Source: DATENM01 sp045807725
Lineage (GTDB): Bacteria; Acidobacteriota; Blastocatellia; UBA7656
Assembly: GCA_045807725.1 (NCBI GenBank)
Contig: JBJMGV010000112.1
Span: 23,702 to 87,701 of the forward strand
Reading direction: 5' to 3'
DNA length: 64,000 bases
Shown: positions 18,401-25,444 of the stretch, piece after piece
How positions within the stretch are numbered: position 1 is the first letter of the stretch
How the letters are laid out: each line of letters begins with the position of its first letter
The notes under the pieces: generated by a model
Told to the model about the DNA's origin: nothing
The model's database searches: none
The model's input: the letters and a program-made list of their open reading frames with translations, nothing else
Translations under genes and position numbers: made by a program

Positions 18401-18580
18401 TCGCTTGCGGCGATGTTCGGTATGTTGCCGCTTGCGCTGGCGCTCGGCGCGGGCGCAGAGATTTTACAGCCGCTCGCTATCGCGGTGATCGGCGGCTTGA
18501 TGATCGCCTTGTTGTTATCGCTTATCGTCACGCCGACGGTCTACGCGATGTTGAATCGCCGGCGTGCGCGGCAGGTTTGA
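15434..18580 (+). CDS. RND efflux permease (AcrB/MdtBC/CusA-like superfamily member)
   Basis: This 1048-residue inner-membrane pump carries the hallmark GLVIDDAIVVVENIF with paired aspartates in the fourth helix and GIVAKNGILMLDAVDDH with the relay lysine. It has two large periplasmic porter loops and twelve predicted helices. A charged cytoplasmic insert (ERQPDEPQAVNEGEPDLTER) lies between the halves. It opens with GTG at 15434, overlapping the adaptor stop by 4 bp. Divergence from the 6453 permease (acidic ENIF/DAVDDH motifs, different porter loops) implies a separate substrate range. Methionines of CusA-type copper binding are not evident, so a drug or lipid-type substrate is more likely (inference). 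It converges with the xylanase gene 11 bp away. Confidence 0.95.
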   Translation: MNLARLISNQSRALVVFVALLCAAGIYAAFQLPIAIFPQTDFPRIVIIVDNGVVPAPQMLVSVTRPIEEAMNGIPGIQRIRSTTQRGSTGIDLFFNWNVDILQSLQLVQARLSQLAASLPPTAAIRRVDRLTFAVFPVAGYSLTSDTRDPQSLRELAAYTIRPRLARLAGIAEVAVAGGQTREYHIAVDPERLNARGVSLQQVVDAVRNANVIDSPGLLEENHQLELTLVSGQARKPEELGAIVIATVNNASVTVGDVATVGEGIAPNYTIVTADGHPAVLLNVTRQPNANTVAVVDEVRAELASMRALLPRDVKVAPFYDQSLLVREAIKSVRDSILIGLLLSVAILYGFLRNWGTTLVAILVIPVTILATFLAMWLAGLSFDLMTLGGVAAAIGLVIDDAIVVVENIFTHLARTGSRREAVQAAVSEITVPIIGSTVTPVVVFLPLALLTGVTGVFFRSLALTMAVALLTSLVLALSFTPVLAEFFVKVKPRERQPDEPQAVNEGEPDLTERQRELIATEREEEAQMGGWLRAIVVRYEWLLGKALDNRLLVLAVCAAVLVVSYVVYRGLGSEFLPEFDEGAFVLDYFTPPGTSLTETDRILKHVEQMLQENEDVESYSRRTGLQLGLSITEPNTGDFLVKLKNNRKHKTEEVIDDLRKEIASTEPSLSRVEFPGILSDLIGDLTSSPEPIEIKLFSEDTAALQQKADEVATAIEKIPGVVDVFNGVTISGPAIIFKVDPQRAAQLGVTATDIANTVATAMTGDASSSILQQGRLITVRVVLPPTARASLDTLKALPIRSATKNVLFRLDQVADVEYDKGQAEIARDGLRTTIAVTARLEGTDLGSAINAIQARLAREVKLPPGMTIEYGGLYREQQSSFRELTLALALAVALVFVTLLIEFRSFSHPVAILTGAVLALSGVLVALFVTGTTVNVVSRMGMIMVIGIVAKNGILMLDAVDDHLAAGDNLRQALMRSGRRRFRPVLMTSLAAMFGMLPLALALGAGAEILQPLAIAVIGGLMIALLLSLIVTPTVYAMLNRRRARQV

Positions 18581-18591
18581 GGTCGAGCCGT

Positions 18592-19683
18592 TTAGCGTTG
18601 ACGCTTCGGTCTGCTTTGGTGCGAGCGCGGCGCTGGTTGCATCGCTTGCTGTAATGCTCGATAAGCCGGCTTTGGTCGGTAGCTCGCGTCGAACAACAAT
18701 GAATCGCCGAGGCCGGGATACCAGCCCGGAATCCACGAATACTTATCGGTGAATCCCCACGTCAACACCGCCTTGCAATTCGGCTGGCTCAAGCAGAAGG
18801 CGAGGATGTCGGCGTAGGTCGTCGCCTGCGTCGCGCGGTCCTGGTCACTCATTGGCAACTTGGCGCGCACGTCGAGTTCGGTAATCATCATCTCTAAGCC
18901 GAGCGCCTGAAGCCGCGCCGCGTTCGTGCGGTTCGCGTCCGTGATGCGGAAGCCGTTCTCGACGTGCATCTGCCAGCCGATGCCGTCCACCGGCACACGC
19001 GCCGCCTTCAACTCTTTCAACAGGCGATAAACGCCATCCGATTTCTTGCTCAGGTCTTCGGCCTCGTAGTCGTTGTAGTAAAGCTTTGCCGCCGGGTCAG
19101 CCGCGCGCGCGAACTCGAACGCCATACGAATGTAGTCGGGGCCGATCTTCTGATACCAGAACGAGTCCGTTCGCAAATCACCGCTCTTGTCATCAATCGC
19201 TTCGTTGACCACGTCCCACGCGACGATCTTTCCTTTGTAGCGGCCAACCACCGTGTTGATATGATCGCGCAGCAGGTTGATCGCTTCGTCGCGGGTGAAG
19301 CTGCTCGCGGTGATCCAGCGCGGCAGTTGCTTGTGCCAGACCAGCGTGTGACCGCGAACCTTCATATGATTGGCTTCGGCAAAAGCGACCAGCGCGTCTG
19401 CGTCTGCGAAATAGTATTTATCTTTAGCGGGACGAAGACCCGTCCACTTGAACGCGTTTTCGGCGACGAGCATGTTGAACTCGCGCTTGAGCGTCTCTTG
19501 ATATTGCGCGTCGTTGCGGAAAGGCTGCATAGCGACGGCTGCGCCGATGTAGAAGCCGCGCCGTTCAGCCGCGACGCGCAACGGCACGCTCTGCGCCGAG
19601 GCAACAGAGACAGCAGCGGCGAATGTAATGACGGTCACAAACGCTGAAATGATCGAGCGAACGTTCTGCTTGCTGCTTCGCAT
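18592..19683 (-). CDS. Secreted GH10 endo-1,4-beta-xylanase
   Basis: The 363-residue enzyme has a signal peptide (IISAFVTVITFAAAVSVASAQ) and one GH10 (beta/alpha)8 domain. The family signatures are clear: RGHTLVWHKQLPRWI, acid/base Glu in WDVVNEAID, QMHVE, and the nucleophile Glu in MITELDVR, with WGFTDKYSWI near the end. It cleaves internal beta-1,4 bonds of xylan with retention. No carbohydrate-binding module is present; the C-terminus ends in a short basic tail. It is the last gene of the minus-strand run GMC...DUF1080-Gpx-MsrA, starting 2 bp after the preceding stop, and suggests the island acts on plant hemicellulose. Confidence 0.95.
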   Translation of the reverse strand: MRSSKQNVRSIISAFVTVITFAAAVSVASAQSVPLRVAAERRGFYIGAAVAMQPFRNDAQYQETLKREFNMLVAENAFKWTGLRPAKDKYYFADADALVAFAEANHMKVRGHTLVWHKQLPRWITASSFTRDEAINLLRDHINTVVGRYKGKIVAWDVVNEAIDDKSGDLRTDSFWYQKIGPDYIRMAFEFARAADPAAKLYYNDYEAEDLSKKSDGVYRLLKELKAARVPVDGIGWQMHVENGFRITDANRTNAARLQALGLEMMITELDVRAKLPMSDQDRATQATTYADILAFCLSQPNCKAVLTWGFTDKYSWIPGWYPGLGDSLLFDASYRPKPAYRALQQAMQPAPRSHQSRPKRQR

Positions 19684-19685
19684 AG

Positions 19686-20123
19686 CTATTTGCGTCTTGC
19701 GGGAAAGACATCTGCCGGCACGCCGGGATATTTCTTTTGCAGGTTCTTGATGTAACGCGGCGTCGGGTCCATCGGCCCAAGCGGGTCGTCGGGGTCATCT
19801 TCGACGCCCGAAAGATCGACCACCACCCACGCGCCTTTTTCATAACGCAGCAAGTTCGGACCGCCTTCGCCCACCGCCTTGCCTTTGTCGTCGAGCGGCG
19901 TCACATCGGCCCACGCCCAGCCTTGGTGCACTTTCAGATGATTGACCTGAAAGACGACGCGCTGGCCGCTGCCTTTTAGGTACTCTTCGCGCAGCGCGTC
20001 CATGATGGCCTTGCGTTCGGCGCTGCCTTTTTCGGGCGTGTGCAGCGCGTTCGCGGTCTGCGCGCTGACCGCGTAGCACAGGCACACAGAGAGAATCAGC
20101 AAAGCGACGAGTCGAATCTTCAT
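19686..20123 (-). CDS. Small secreted protein of unknown function
   Basis: I chose the ATG at 20121-20123, which gives MKIRLVALLILSVCLCYAVSA, a clean signal peptide; the longer frame from 20150 adds a polar extension with no signal character. The mature domain of about 120 residues opens with GSAERKAIMDALREEY, continues with VVFQVNHLKVHQGWAWADVTP, and ends with a Pro-rich tail (PTPRYIKNLQKKYPGVPADVFP). The 'ERKAIMDALR...F.V..L.V..GWA' pattern is common in exported bacterial proteins of unknown role, as I recall it. It sits between msrA (31 bp upstream) and the xylanase gene (2 bp downstream) and is presumably cotranscribed. Confidence 0.75.
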   Translation of the reverse strand: MKIRLVALLILSVCLCYAVSAQTANALHTPEKGSAERKAIMDALREEYLKGSGQRVVFQVNHLKVHQGWAWADVTPLDDKGKAVGEGGPNLLRYEKGAWVVVDLSGVEDDPDDPLGPMDPTPRYIKNLQKKYPGVPADVFPARRK

Positions 20124-20154
20124 AGCGTCCACCTGAGTGCTTGCGACCAAGCAA

Positions 20155-20706
20155 TTACTTCTTCAGCCGGTCGAGAAATTTCTTGCGGAACTTGGTGACT
20201 TTCGGCGCGACGACCGCCATACAGTAAGGCTGGTAAGGATTGCGCTCGAAGTAATCCTGATGATAATCCTCTGCCGCGTAGAATTCGGTGAGCGGCGTCA
20301 GCTCTGTCACGATGGGGTCGCGCCAGAGCTGCTCCGTTGTAAGTTCTGCAATAACCTGCTCGGCCACCTCGCGCTGCGCGGGCGAGTGATAGAAGATGAC
20401 CGAGCGGTATTGCGTGCCGACATCCGCGCCCTGTTGATTCAGCGTCGTCGGGTCGTGAATCGTGAAGAAGACTTCGATGATGTCGCGGAACGTCACCACG
20501 CGTGGGTCGAACGTCACCTGCACGACTTCGGCGTGGCCGGTCGTGCCTGCGCAGACTTGCTGGTAAGTCGGATTGGCGACGCTGCCGCCGCTGTAGCCGG
20601 AGACGGCGCTCTCGACTCCGCGCAGGTCTTTGAATACCGCCTCCAGACACCAGAAGCAGCCGCCCGCGAGTGTGGCGACTTCTTTGTCAGCTTGCTCGTC
20701 CATCAT
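20155..20706 (-). CDS. msrA: Peptide-methionine (S)-S-oxide reductase MsrA
   Basis: This 183-residue repair enzyme reduces S-epimer methionine sulfoxide back to methionine. The active-site motif GGCFWCLEAVF is near the N-terminus. The family signatures GYSGGSVANPTYQQVCAGTTGHAEVV and EDYHQDYFERNP follow, with YC for a possible resolving Cys. No signal peptide is seen, so it acts in the cytoplasm. It starts directly after the glutathione-peroxidase stop, with no gap, so both oxidative-damage genes are coupled. MsrB is not in the window. Confidence 0.97.
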   Translation of the reverse strand: MMDEQADKEVATLAGGCFWCLEAVFKDLRGVESAVSGYSGGSVANPTYQQVCAGTTGHAEVVQVTFDPRVVTFRDIIEVFFTIHDPTTLNQQGADVGTQYRSVIFYHSPAQREVAEQVIAELTTEQLWRDPIVTELTPLTEFYAAEDYHQDYFERNPYQPYCMAVVAPKVTKFRKKFLDRLKK

Positions 20707-21300
20707 CTACTCCAGCGCCTTCTCGATGACCTTCGTTACTTCCTCGCTTTCGGGTTTGACCGCCGGCTCGAATCGGCCAACGATTTTGCCATCGCGCCCG
20801 ACGAGGAACTTGTTGAAGTTCCATTTCACATCGCCGCCGAACTGCGGGTCGCTCTGTTTATCGGTCAGGTACTTGTAGAGCGGGTGCATGTCATCGCCCT
20901 TCACCGAAATCTTGGAGAACATCGGGAAGGTGACGTTGTACTTGAGCGAGCAGAAGGTCTTGATCTCTTCGTTCGTGCCCGGCTCCTGGCTCATGAAGTT
21001 GTTGGCCGGGAAGCCGAGGATGACCAGGCCGCGATCTTTGTACTTGAGATAGACTTTTTCAAGCCCTTCGTATTGCGGCGTGAAGCCGCAGCGGCTGGCG
21101 ACATTCACGAGCAGCAGCACCTTACCGCGATACTGCGCCAGGCTCGTGTCCTTGCCGTCAATGTCTTTCATCGTAAAGTCGTAAACCGAATTGGCCACTG
21201 TCGCTGCCTCCGTTTTGTCGTTGGCGCGGCTCAAGGCAACGACGGATACGACCGCCGCGCCGATGACCGCGAGAGCAATCACAGTAATCTTCCTTTTCAT
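20707..21300 (-). CDS. Glutathione-peroxidase family thiol peroxidase, exported or membrane-anchored
   Basis: This 197-residue protein begins with a signal or anchor segment (KITVIALAVIGAAVVSVVAL), then the thioredoxin-fold Gpx domain. The peroxidatic site is a Cys form, VNVASRCGFTPQY, not selenocysteine. ILGFPANNFMSQEPGTNEE and WNFNKFLVGRDGK supply the other catalytic residues (Gln, Trp/Asn). Bacterial Cys-Gpx enzymes usually take electrons from thioredoxin, not glutathione (known of the family). Export places peroxide removal in the periplasm, where the neighbouring GMC oxidase or dehydrogenase and cytochrome could generate oxidants (inference). msrA follows without a gap. Confidence 0.93.
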   Translation of the reverse strand: MKRKITVIALAVIGAAVVSVVALSRANDKTEAATVANSVYDFTMKDIDGKDTSLAQYRGKVLLLVNVASRCGFTPQYEGLEKVYLKYKDRGLVILGFPANNFMSQEPGTNEEIKTFCSLKYNVTFPMFSKISVKGDDMHPLYKYLTDKQSDPQFGGDVKWNFNKFLVGRDGKIVGRFEPAVKPESEEVTKVIEKALE

Positions 21301-21369
21301 CGTGCGTCCTTCCAGTCAGGGGATTTCCACTGCTCTAATAATAGAGATCGCGCGCCGTCTGTCAAAGAA

Positions 21370-21503
21370 ACAGAATACAGAAGTCAGGATACAGGAGTCA
21401 GGATTCAGGATTCGGTCAGGGAGTCGCATGAGAAATGCTGCCGCTGAATCAGAATGTTTGCGAGCGGCGCAGCACCTGAATCCTGTATCCTGAATCCTGA
21501 CTC
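21370..21503. repeat. Heptamer-arm palindrome B (aggattc/ctgaatc type)
   Basis: Left arm heptamers (agaagtc, aggatac, aggagtc, aggattc, aggattc; 21379-21413) are mirrored by ctgaatc, ctgtatc, ctgaatc, ctgactc (21476-21503). The right arm abuts the stop codon of the DUF1080 gene (21504-21506). The centre, about 60 bp, has no gene. It separates DUF1080 from the Gpx/MsrA/xylanase genes. Confidence 0.85.
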
Positions 21504-22187
21504 CTATCTCTTCACGCTGATCTCTTTGAAGGTGACGTGCTCGCCCGTCGCGTAGTCGTCGTGGTTTTGAATGCCGATGTAACCGGCGGTGGGGCGCGGG
21601 CCACGCTCCGGCTCGAACTCTTTGGTGCGCGGCGGCACCGATTGGGCCGGATCAAAATCGGTGACGGCGACGCCGTTCAGATTGACGCGGATGCGTGGGC
21701 CGTCGAGCGTGATCTCCATCGTGTTCCACTGGCCGAGCGGGCGGCTGGCGAGGCGCGCGGATTTCGACAGCGAATAGATCGCGCCGGTGCGGTGGTATTC
21801 ATCCTGGCTATCGCAGATTTGCACTTCGTAGCCGTGATGCACGGCGAACCATTCGTCTTTTGGGCGGTCGGCGATGCGGACAAAGACGCCGGAGTTCGAC
21901 GCTGCGCTGGTCGTCTTGAAGACGACGCGAATCTTACAATCGCCAAACGTCTCGCCGGTGTACCAGAGCAAGCCCATACCGCCTTCGCTGCGCAGCAGAC
22001 CGTCTTCTACGACGAACTTGCCCGGCCCGACGTGCTGCCAGCCTTCAAGGTCGCGGCCATCGAACAATTGTCGCCATCCGTCAATGGTCGCCTGTTCCGC
22101 AGGCAGCGCGGGCGGCTGCTCTGCCGTCCGGCTGCACGATATCAGCAAGCTTAACAGTGAGAGCGTGGTGGCAAGCGCGGTTCTCAT
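21504..22187 (-). CDS. DUF1080 lipoprotein, 3-keto-disaccharide hydrolase family
   Basis: The 227-residue product starts at ATG 22185-22187 after a gagaggtgct ribosome site; the longer frame is rejected. A lipobox (SLLISC-SR) marks a lipoprotein. The rest is one concanavalin-like beta-sandwich typical of DUF1080, with DGWRQLFDGRDLEGW, the strand SNSGVFVRI, HHGYEVQICDS, GAIYSL and the final IGIQNHDD. Members of this family were first annotated only as a domain of unknown function; some hydrolyse or eliminate 3-keto-glycosides after a dehydrogenase oxidises C3. A GMC oxidoreductase and cytochrome c upstream fit that role. Confidence 0.88.
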   Translation of the reverse strand: MRTALATTLSLLSLLISCSRTAEQPPALPAEQATIDGWRQLFDGRDLEGWQHVGPGKFVVEDGLLRSEGGMGLLWYTGETFGDCKIRVVFKTTSAASNSGVFVRIADRPKDEWFAVHHGYEVQICDSQDEYHRTGAIYSLSKSARLASRPLGQWNTMEITLDGPRIRVNLNGVAVTDFDPAQSVPPRTKEFEPERGPRPTAGYIGIQNHDDYATGEHVTFKEISVKR

Positions 22188-22217
22188 AGCACCTCTCCCG
22201 CGTGTTGACTCAAGCGC

Positions 22218-22287
22218 ACGTCTGAAGAATAGACGAATGCCTCGCGCGGCGCGTACAGCAGCGGTGCGAGGCATTCGTCTCAGACGT
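22218..22287. terminator. Long perfect hairpin between cytochrome c and DUF1080 genes
   Basis: The main stem pairs agacgaatgcctcgc (22231-22245) with gcgaggcattcgtct (22266-22280), 15 bp without mismatch. An outer acgtctg/cagacgt pair (22218-22224, 22281-22287) is offset by a 6-nt bulge. The loop is 20 nt. With no T-run on either strand it may be an attenuator, an mRNA stabiliser or a dispersed palindrome, not a classical terminator. Confidence 0.5.
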
Positions 22288-22310
22288 GATGATGGTGGCG
22301 AGCGACGCCG

Positions 22311-22583
22311 TTACTTTTTCTTCTTCGCCAACTTCTTGTAGCCGGTCAGCCAGGCCGGGTCAACAGCGTCGGCGTGGCGGCGCTCTTTTTCGGCGACCAG
22401 CCAGTTGCCGCGCTCATTGAACGGGGCACCGCCAGCCGCGTTGACGTGACAGAAGCGACAATCTTTCGCGCCGAACTTTTTCGCCTGCGCCAGAAACGGC
22501 GGGTAAGCGACCGACTGTGTCGCCGCCGCCGCGACCACTCCCGCCAGCAAAGAAACCGATAGCAGAATCTTGATCCTTCTCAC
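22311..22583 (-). CDS. Small exported mono-heme cytochrome c-like protein
   Basis: This 90-residue protein starts at GTG (22581-22583), 4-6 nt after a strong ggagaaggag site; the TTG-initiated longer frame would overlap that site. The signal peptide is IKILLSVSLLAGVVAAAATQSVA. The mature chain has one heme c attachment motif, CRFCH, preceded by FGAKD and followed by NAAGGAPFNERG, and ends KKLAKKKK. No distal Met is obvious in the short chain, so the sixth ligand is uncertain. Mono-heme cytochromes next to GMC oxidoreductases commonly take electrons from the flavin enzyme, and the gene lies in that cluster. Confidence 0.85.
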   Translation of the reverse strand: MRRIKILLSVSLLAGVVAAAATQSVAYPPFLAQAKKFGAKDCRFCHVNAAGGAPFNERGNWLVAEKERRHADAVDPAWLTGYKKLAKKKK

Positions 22584-22623
22584 GAACTCCTTCTCCCTCA
22601 ATGGTGATTAATGGTGGCTCGCC

Positions 22624-23331
22624 TTAGCCAGCTAGAACTTGATTCAACTCGCGCACCAGCGCCGCCGCTAATTTTTCATCGGCCTGCTCGCCGGCAAGCG
22701 CGTGCGTCAAGGCCGTGTAGAGGCTGTGCAGCGAATGCGCCGTCGCATCCTTGGGCACGAGCCGCGCATTAAGCTGCACGCGGCTGAGGTCGGCGGGCAC
22801 GTTGAGAGCGCGGTTGTCGAGCGGGTCGAGGTGAAAGAACATCACCGCCGCGAACGCCGTCGGCCCGGTGTTTTCAGTCACCGTTATGCGCGACCTTTCG
22901 GGCGGCGCAGGCTCATCCGCTTTCTTGTCGTTCTCGCCGGCCTTCTGCTGCTTTTCCGTAGGCGATTGCGTTGGCGCGGGCGTCGCTCCGGTCGCCAGCA
23001 TCTTATAGCGCGCCGGCCCTGAGCCAATGCCGCCCTGAATGCCTGCCAGTGTAGCGTGCGCGTCTTTGACTTGAGCCAGACCCGCCTTGCCATTGTTGAC
23101 GAACAGCCGCCCGCGCAAACGCAAACTCTTGTCGGCAATCTCAGCTTGCGAAGGCGCAAAAATCAATTGGTAATCTTTGCCACCAATCTCAAACTCGCCG
23201 ACGAAGGCGCGCTCTTGCATCCACACCGGCACTGAATAGAGCTTGCGAGCACTGGCGGCTTTCGCGCCGCGCGTTTGCATTGCGCCTTTGCCCGCCGGCT
23301 TCGCTTTCTTGTTCGCCTGATTAAAAAACAT
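22624..23331 (-). CDS. Protein of unknown function between GMC oxidoreductase and cytochrome c genes
   Basis: I do not recognise this 235-residue protein. It has a Lys/Ala-rich N-terminus without a convincing signal peptide. A beta-rich first half contains FVGEFEIGGKDYQLIFAP and LRLRGRLFVNN. A charged, Pro/Lys-rich low-complexity stretch covers about 125-155. The second half (TAFAAVMFFHLDPLD, VQLNARLVP) ends in a helix-rich tail (DEKLAAALVRELNQVL). Its location between a GMC enzyme and its likely cytochrome acceptor is where other GMC dehydrogenases carry a small subunit. No gluconate-2-dehydrogenase subunit 3 motif or Tat leader is visible, so the link is positional only. Confidence 0.75.
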   Translation of the reverse strand: MFFNQANKKAKPAGKGAMQTRGAKAASARKLYSVPVWMQERAFVGEFEIGGKDYQLIFAPSQAEIADKSLRLRGRLFVNNGKAGLAQVKDAHATLAGIQGGIGSGPARYKMLATGATPAPTQSPTEKQQKAGENDKKADEPAPPERSRITVTENTGPTAFAAVMFFHLDPLDNRALNVPADLSRVQLNARLVPKDATAHSLHSLYTALTHALAGEQADEKLAAALVRELNQVLAG

Positions 23332-23341
23332 AATCCCAATC

Positions 23342-23460
23342 CAATTTTAGATTTTCATGGCTTGGCGCTGTGCGCCGGCGATTTTGGATTTTGGATTAAC
23401 AGAGTGAAGCATCAAGCAGTCACGGCTTGCTCCTCAATCTAAAATCCAAAATCCAAAATC
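23342..23460. repeat. Heptamer-arm palindrome C (gattttg/caaaatc type)
   Basis: Tandem gattttg units (23380-23396) are mirrored by aaaatcc heptamers (23440-23460). A partial extra copy (aattttagatttt) lies at 23343-23355. The right arm ends 1 bp from the GMC stop codon (23462-23464), and the outer copy lies 10 bp upstream of the next gene start. It fills the whole intergenic space. Confidence 0.85.
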
Positions 23461-23461
23461 G

Positions 23462-25171
23462 TTACAGGTTTCCCCGCTTGCGTTCGTCGGCGATGTAATC
23501 GCAGGCGCGCATTGTCAAAGCCAGAATGGTTAGCGTCGGGTTCTGGCAGGCGCTCGACGTGAAGGCTGCGCCGTCGGTCACAAAAACATTCTTCGCGTCC
23601 CAACACTGGTTCCACTGGTTCAGCACAGAGGTCTTCGGGTCGCTGCCCATGCGGGCCGTGCAGAGTTCGTGAATGATGCGGCCCGGCGCGGTCAACTGCC
23701 CGCCTTTCCACGTCACCTCTGCGCCCGCCGCGCGCAGAATCTCTTCGCTCGACTCGGCGGCGTCTTTAGCCATCTCGCGCTCGTTGTCCGAATGCTGGCA
23801 GGTGATCTTCAACACGGGGATGCCCCACGCGTCAACGACGCCATTCGGGTCTATCTCGGCGTAGTTCTCAAAGCGCGATAGCATCTCGGCGCGCGTCGTC
23901 ATATAAACCGGCGCGGTGTACCAGCGGCGCACCCTGGCTTTGAACTCGCTGCCGAAACCGGGCGCGCGTTGTGGGTCTTTAGCGACGCCGGGATAACGCC
24001 AGATTTGCGAAGCGCACTCGAACCCGTAGCCGCGCAGGAAGCGCGAGTGCTTCGTCTCTTTGCTGACGTTGCGGAAGCGCGGGATGTAGAGGCCGTCCGA
24101 CTTGCCGTCTTCGTTGACAGGCGTGCGGCCCGCAAGCGTTGGGAAGAAGCCGCCCGCGCCGATGCCGCCGAAATGATCGACCAGATAATGACCCATCACG
24201 CCCGACGAGTTGCCCAGCCCGTTTGGGTGCTGACGCGAGCGCGAGTTAAACAGGATGCGCGTGGATTCGAGCGTCGATGCGGCGACGACAACGACGCGCC
24301 CAAAGGCTTCCTGTTCCTGATAGGTGACGCGATCAACGAAGGCTACGCCTTTCGCGTTGCCGGTGTTGGTGTCGGTGATGATGTGGCGGACGACCGAGTT
24401 GGGCCTCAACGTCATACGGCCCGTTGCCTGCGCGATGGGCAGCGTCGAAGCAATCGAGCTGAAGCTGGCGTTCACGTCGCAGCCGTCGCCGCAGTTGCCG
24501 CAGAAGTGACATTTATTACGCCCCTTCATATGCGGCAGCGGCTTTGAAGTCAGCATAGCGACGCGCGCAGAGATGCCGCGCCTTCCGGTCTTTTCCGCGC
24601 CGCGCCGGAGCAATTGCTCGCCGCAACTGAGCGGCATAGCCGGCATGAATTTGCCGTCCGGCAGGTAAGAGATGTGATCTTGATTACCGGCGACGCCGAC
24701 GAACTCTTCGGCCTTGTCGTAATACGGCTCGACATCTTTATAACTGATCGGCCAGTCAGTGCCGAAGCCATCGTGAGAGGCGGCTTTGAAATCGAGGTCC
24801 GACATACGCCACGAGAAGCGGCCCCAGTGCAGGCTCTTGCCGCCGACGATGCGCGCCCGCACCCACATAAACGGTTTGCCCGGATCGGTCGTGTACGGGT
24901 GCTCGGTGTCTTTGACGTAGAAGTGGCGCGAGAACTCGCCCGCCGTGTCCTGCATCCACTGGTCATGGTCGCGCCAGCCGGGTCGGCCAAAGCCGCGATA
25001 CATCGATTCCCACGGGTTCTTGTGCGAATTCAAATCGCGTTCGGGAATGACCGGCGGCCCGGCTTCGAGGACCAGCACTTCAAAGCCATGCTCGGTGAGT
25101 TGTTTCGCCGCCATGCCGCCCGACGCGCCCGACCCGATGATGATAGCGTCGTAAATTTTTTGCGCTCTCAA
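23462..25171 (-). CDS. GMC-family FAD oxidoreductase (sugar/alcohol dehydrogenase)
   Basis: The 569-residue flavoenzyme starts at TTG (25169-25171), 7 nt after aggagg; the frame extends further upstream but without a ribosome site. The Rossmann FAD motif IIGSGASGGMAAKQL (about 10-24) is followed by LVLEAG. A Cys cluster, CHFCGNCGDGC, lies near residue 240. The conserved C-terminal block HELCTARMG...NPTLTILALTMRA supplies active-site residues. GMC enzymes with such Cys-rich segments oxidise sugars or polyols, often at C3 of glycosides, passing electrons to cytochrome c. No signal peptide is seen although the cytochrome is exported. First gene of the minus arm of the island. Confidence 0.92.
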   Translation of the reverse strand: MRAQKIYDAIIIGSGASGGMAAKQLTEHGFEVLVLEAGPPVIPERDLNSHKNPWESMYRGFGRPGWRDHDQWMQDTAGEFSRHFYVKDTEHPYTTDPGKPFMWVRARIVGGKSLHWGRFSWRMSDLDFKAASHDGFGTDWPISYKDVEPYYDKAEEFVGVAGNQDHISYLPDGKFMPAMPLSCGEQLLRRGAEKTGRRGISARVAMLTSKPLPHMKGRNKCHFCGNCGDGCDVNASFSSIASTLPIAQATGRMTLRPNSVVRHIITDTNTGNAKGVAFVDRVTYQEQEAFGRVVVVAASTLESTRILFNSRSRQHPNGLGNSSGVMGHYLVDHFGGIGAGGFFPTLAGRTPVNEDGKSDGLYIPRFRNVSKETKHSRFLRGYGFECASQIWRYPGVAKDPQRAPGFGSEFKARVRRWYTAPVYMTTRAEMLSRFENYAEIDPNGVVDAWGIPVLKITCQHSDNEREMAKDAAESSEEILRAAGAEVTWKGGQLTAPGRIIHELCTARMGSDPKTSVLNQWNQCWDAKNVFVTDGAAFTSSACQNPTLTILALTMRACDYIADERKRGNL

Positions 25172-25444
25172 CTGCTGCCTCCTCGTTGAAAACTGCCTGA
25201 TAATGACCGACCTCGGCTTGCTCGCTCTGGATTGTCGGCTAGATTGTTGAGACGGTAACACAGCCGCCGGTCGCGGTTCAAGTTTGGCGGGCCGGCTTGC
25301 GCGGCACGATGAATTGCGATATTAAAAGAGGCACGATCCGAATGCTCTTAATCTCGATAATGCTGGACTGAATCCTGAATTGAACGGGTCGGGGCACGCC
25401 TCGCAAAAGCGTAACAGCAAATCCATCGTGTGCCGGGAAAGGTA
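25172..25444. other. Divergent promoter region of the carbohydrate island
   Basis: These 273 bp lie between the minus-strand GMC gene and the plus-strand SGNH hydrolase gene, the hub of the two arms. The DNA is more AT-rich around 25310-25370 (gatattaaaagagg, taatctcgataatgctgg). I see no confident promoter hexamers, operator dyad or riboswitch. Confidence 0.45.

Noticed and set aside
20707..21300. Selenocysteine form of glutathione peroxidase
   Set aside because: The active site is a normal Cys codon in VASRCGFT; no in-frame TGA is present.
20137..21447. 436-codon plus-strand frame over msrA and the glutathione peroxidase gene
   Set aside because: Antisense to two clear genes; residues are mostly Arg, Val, His and Asp without motifs.
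22584..22601. TTG at 22601 as start of the small cytochrome c
   Set aside because: The extra codons coincide with a strong ribosome site that belongs to the GTG at 22581-22583.
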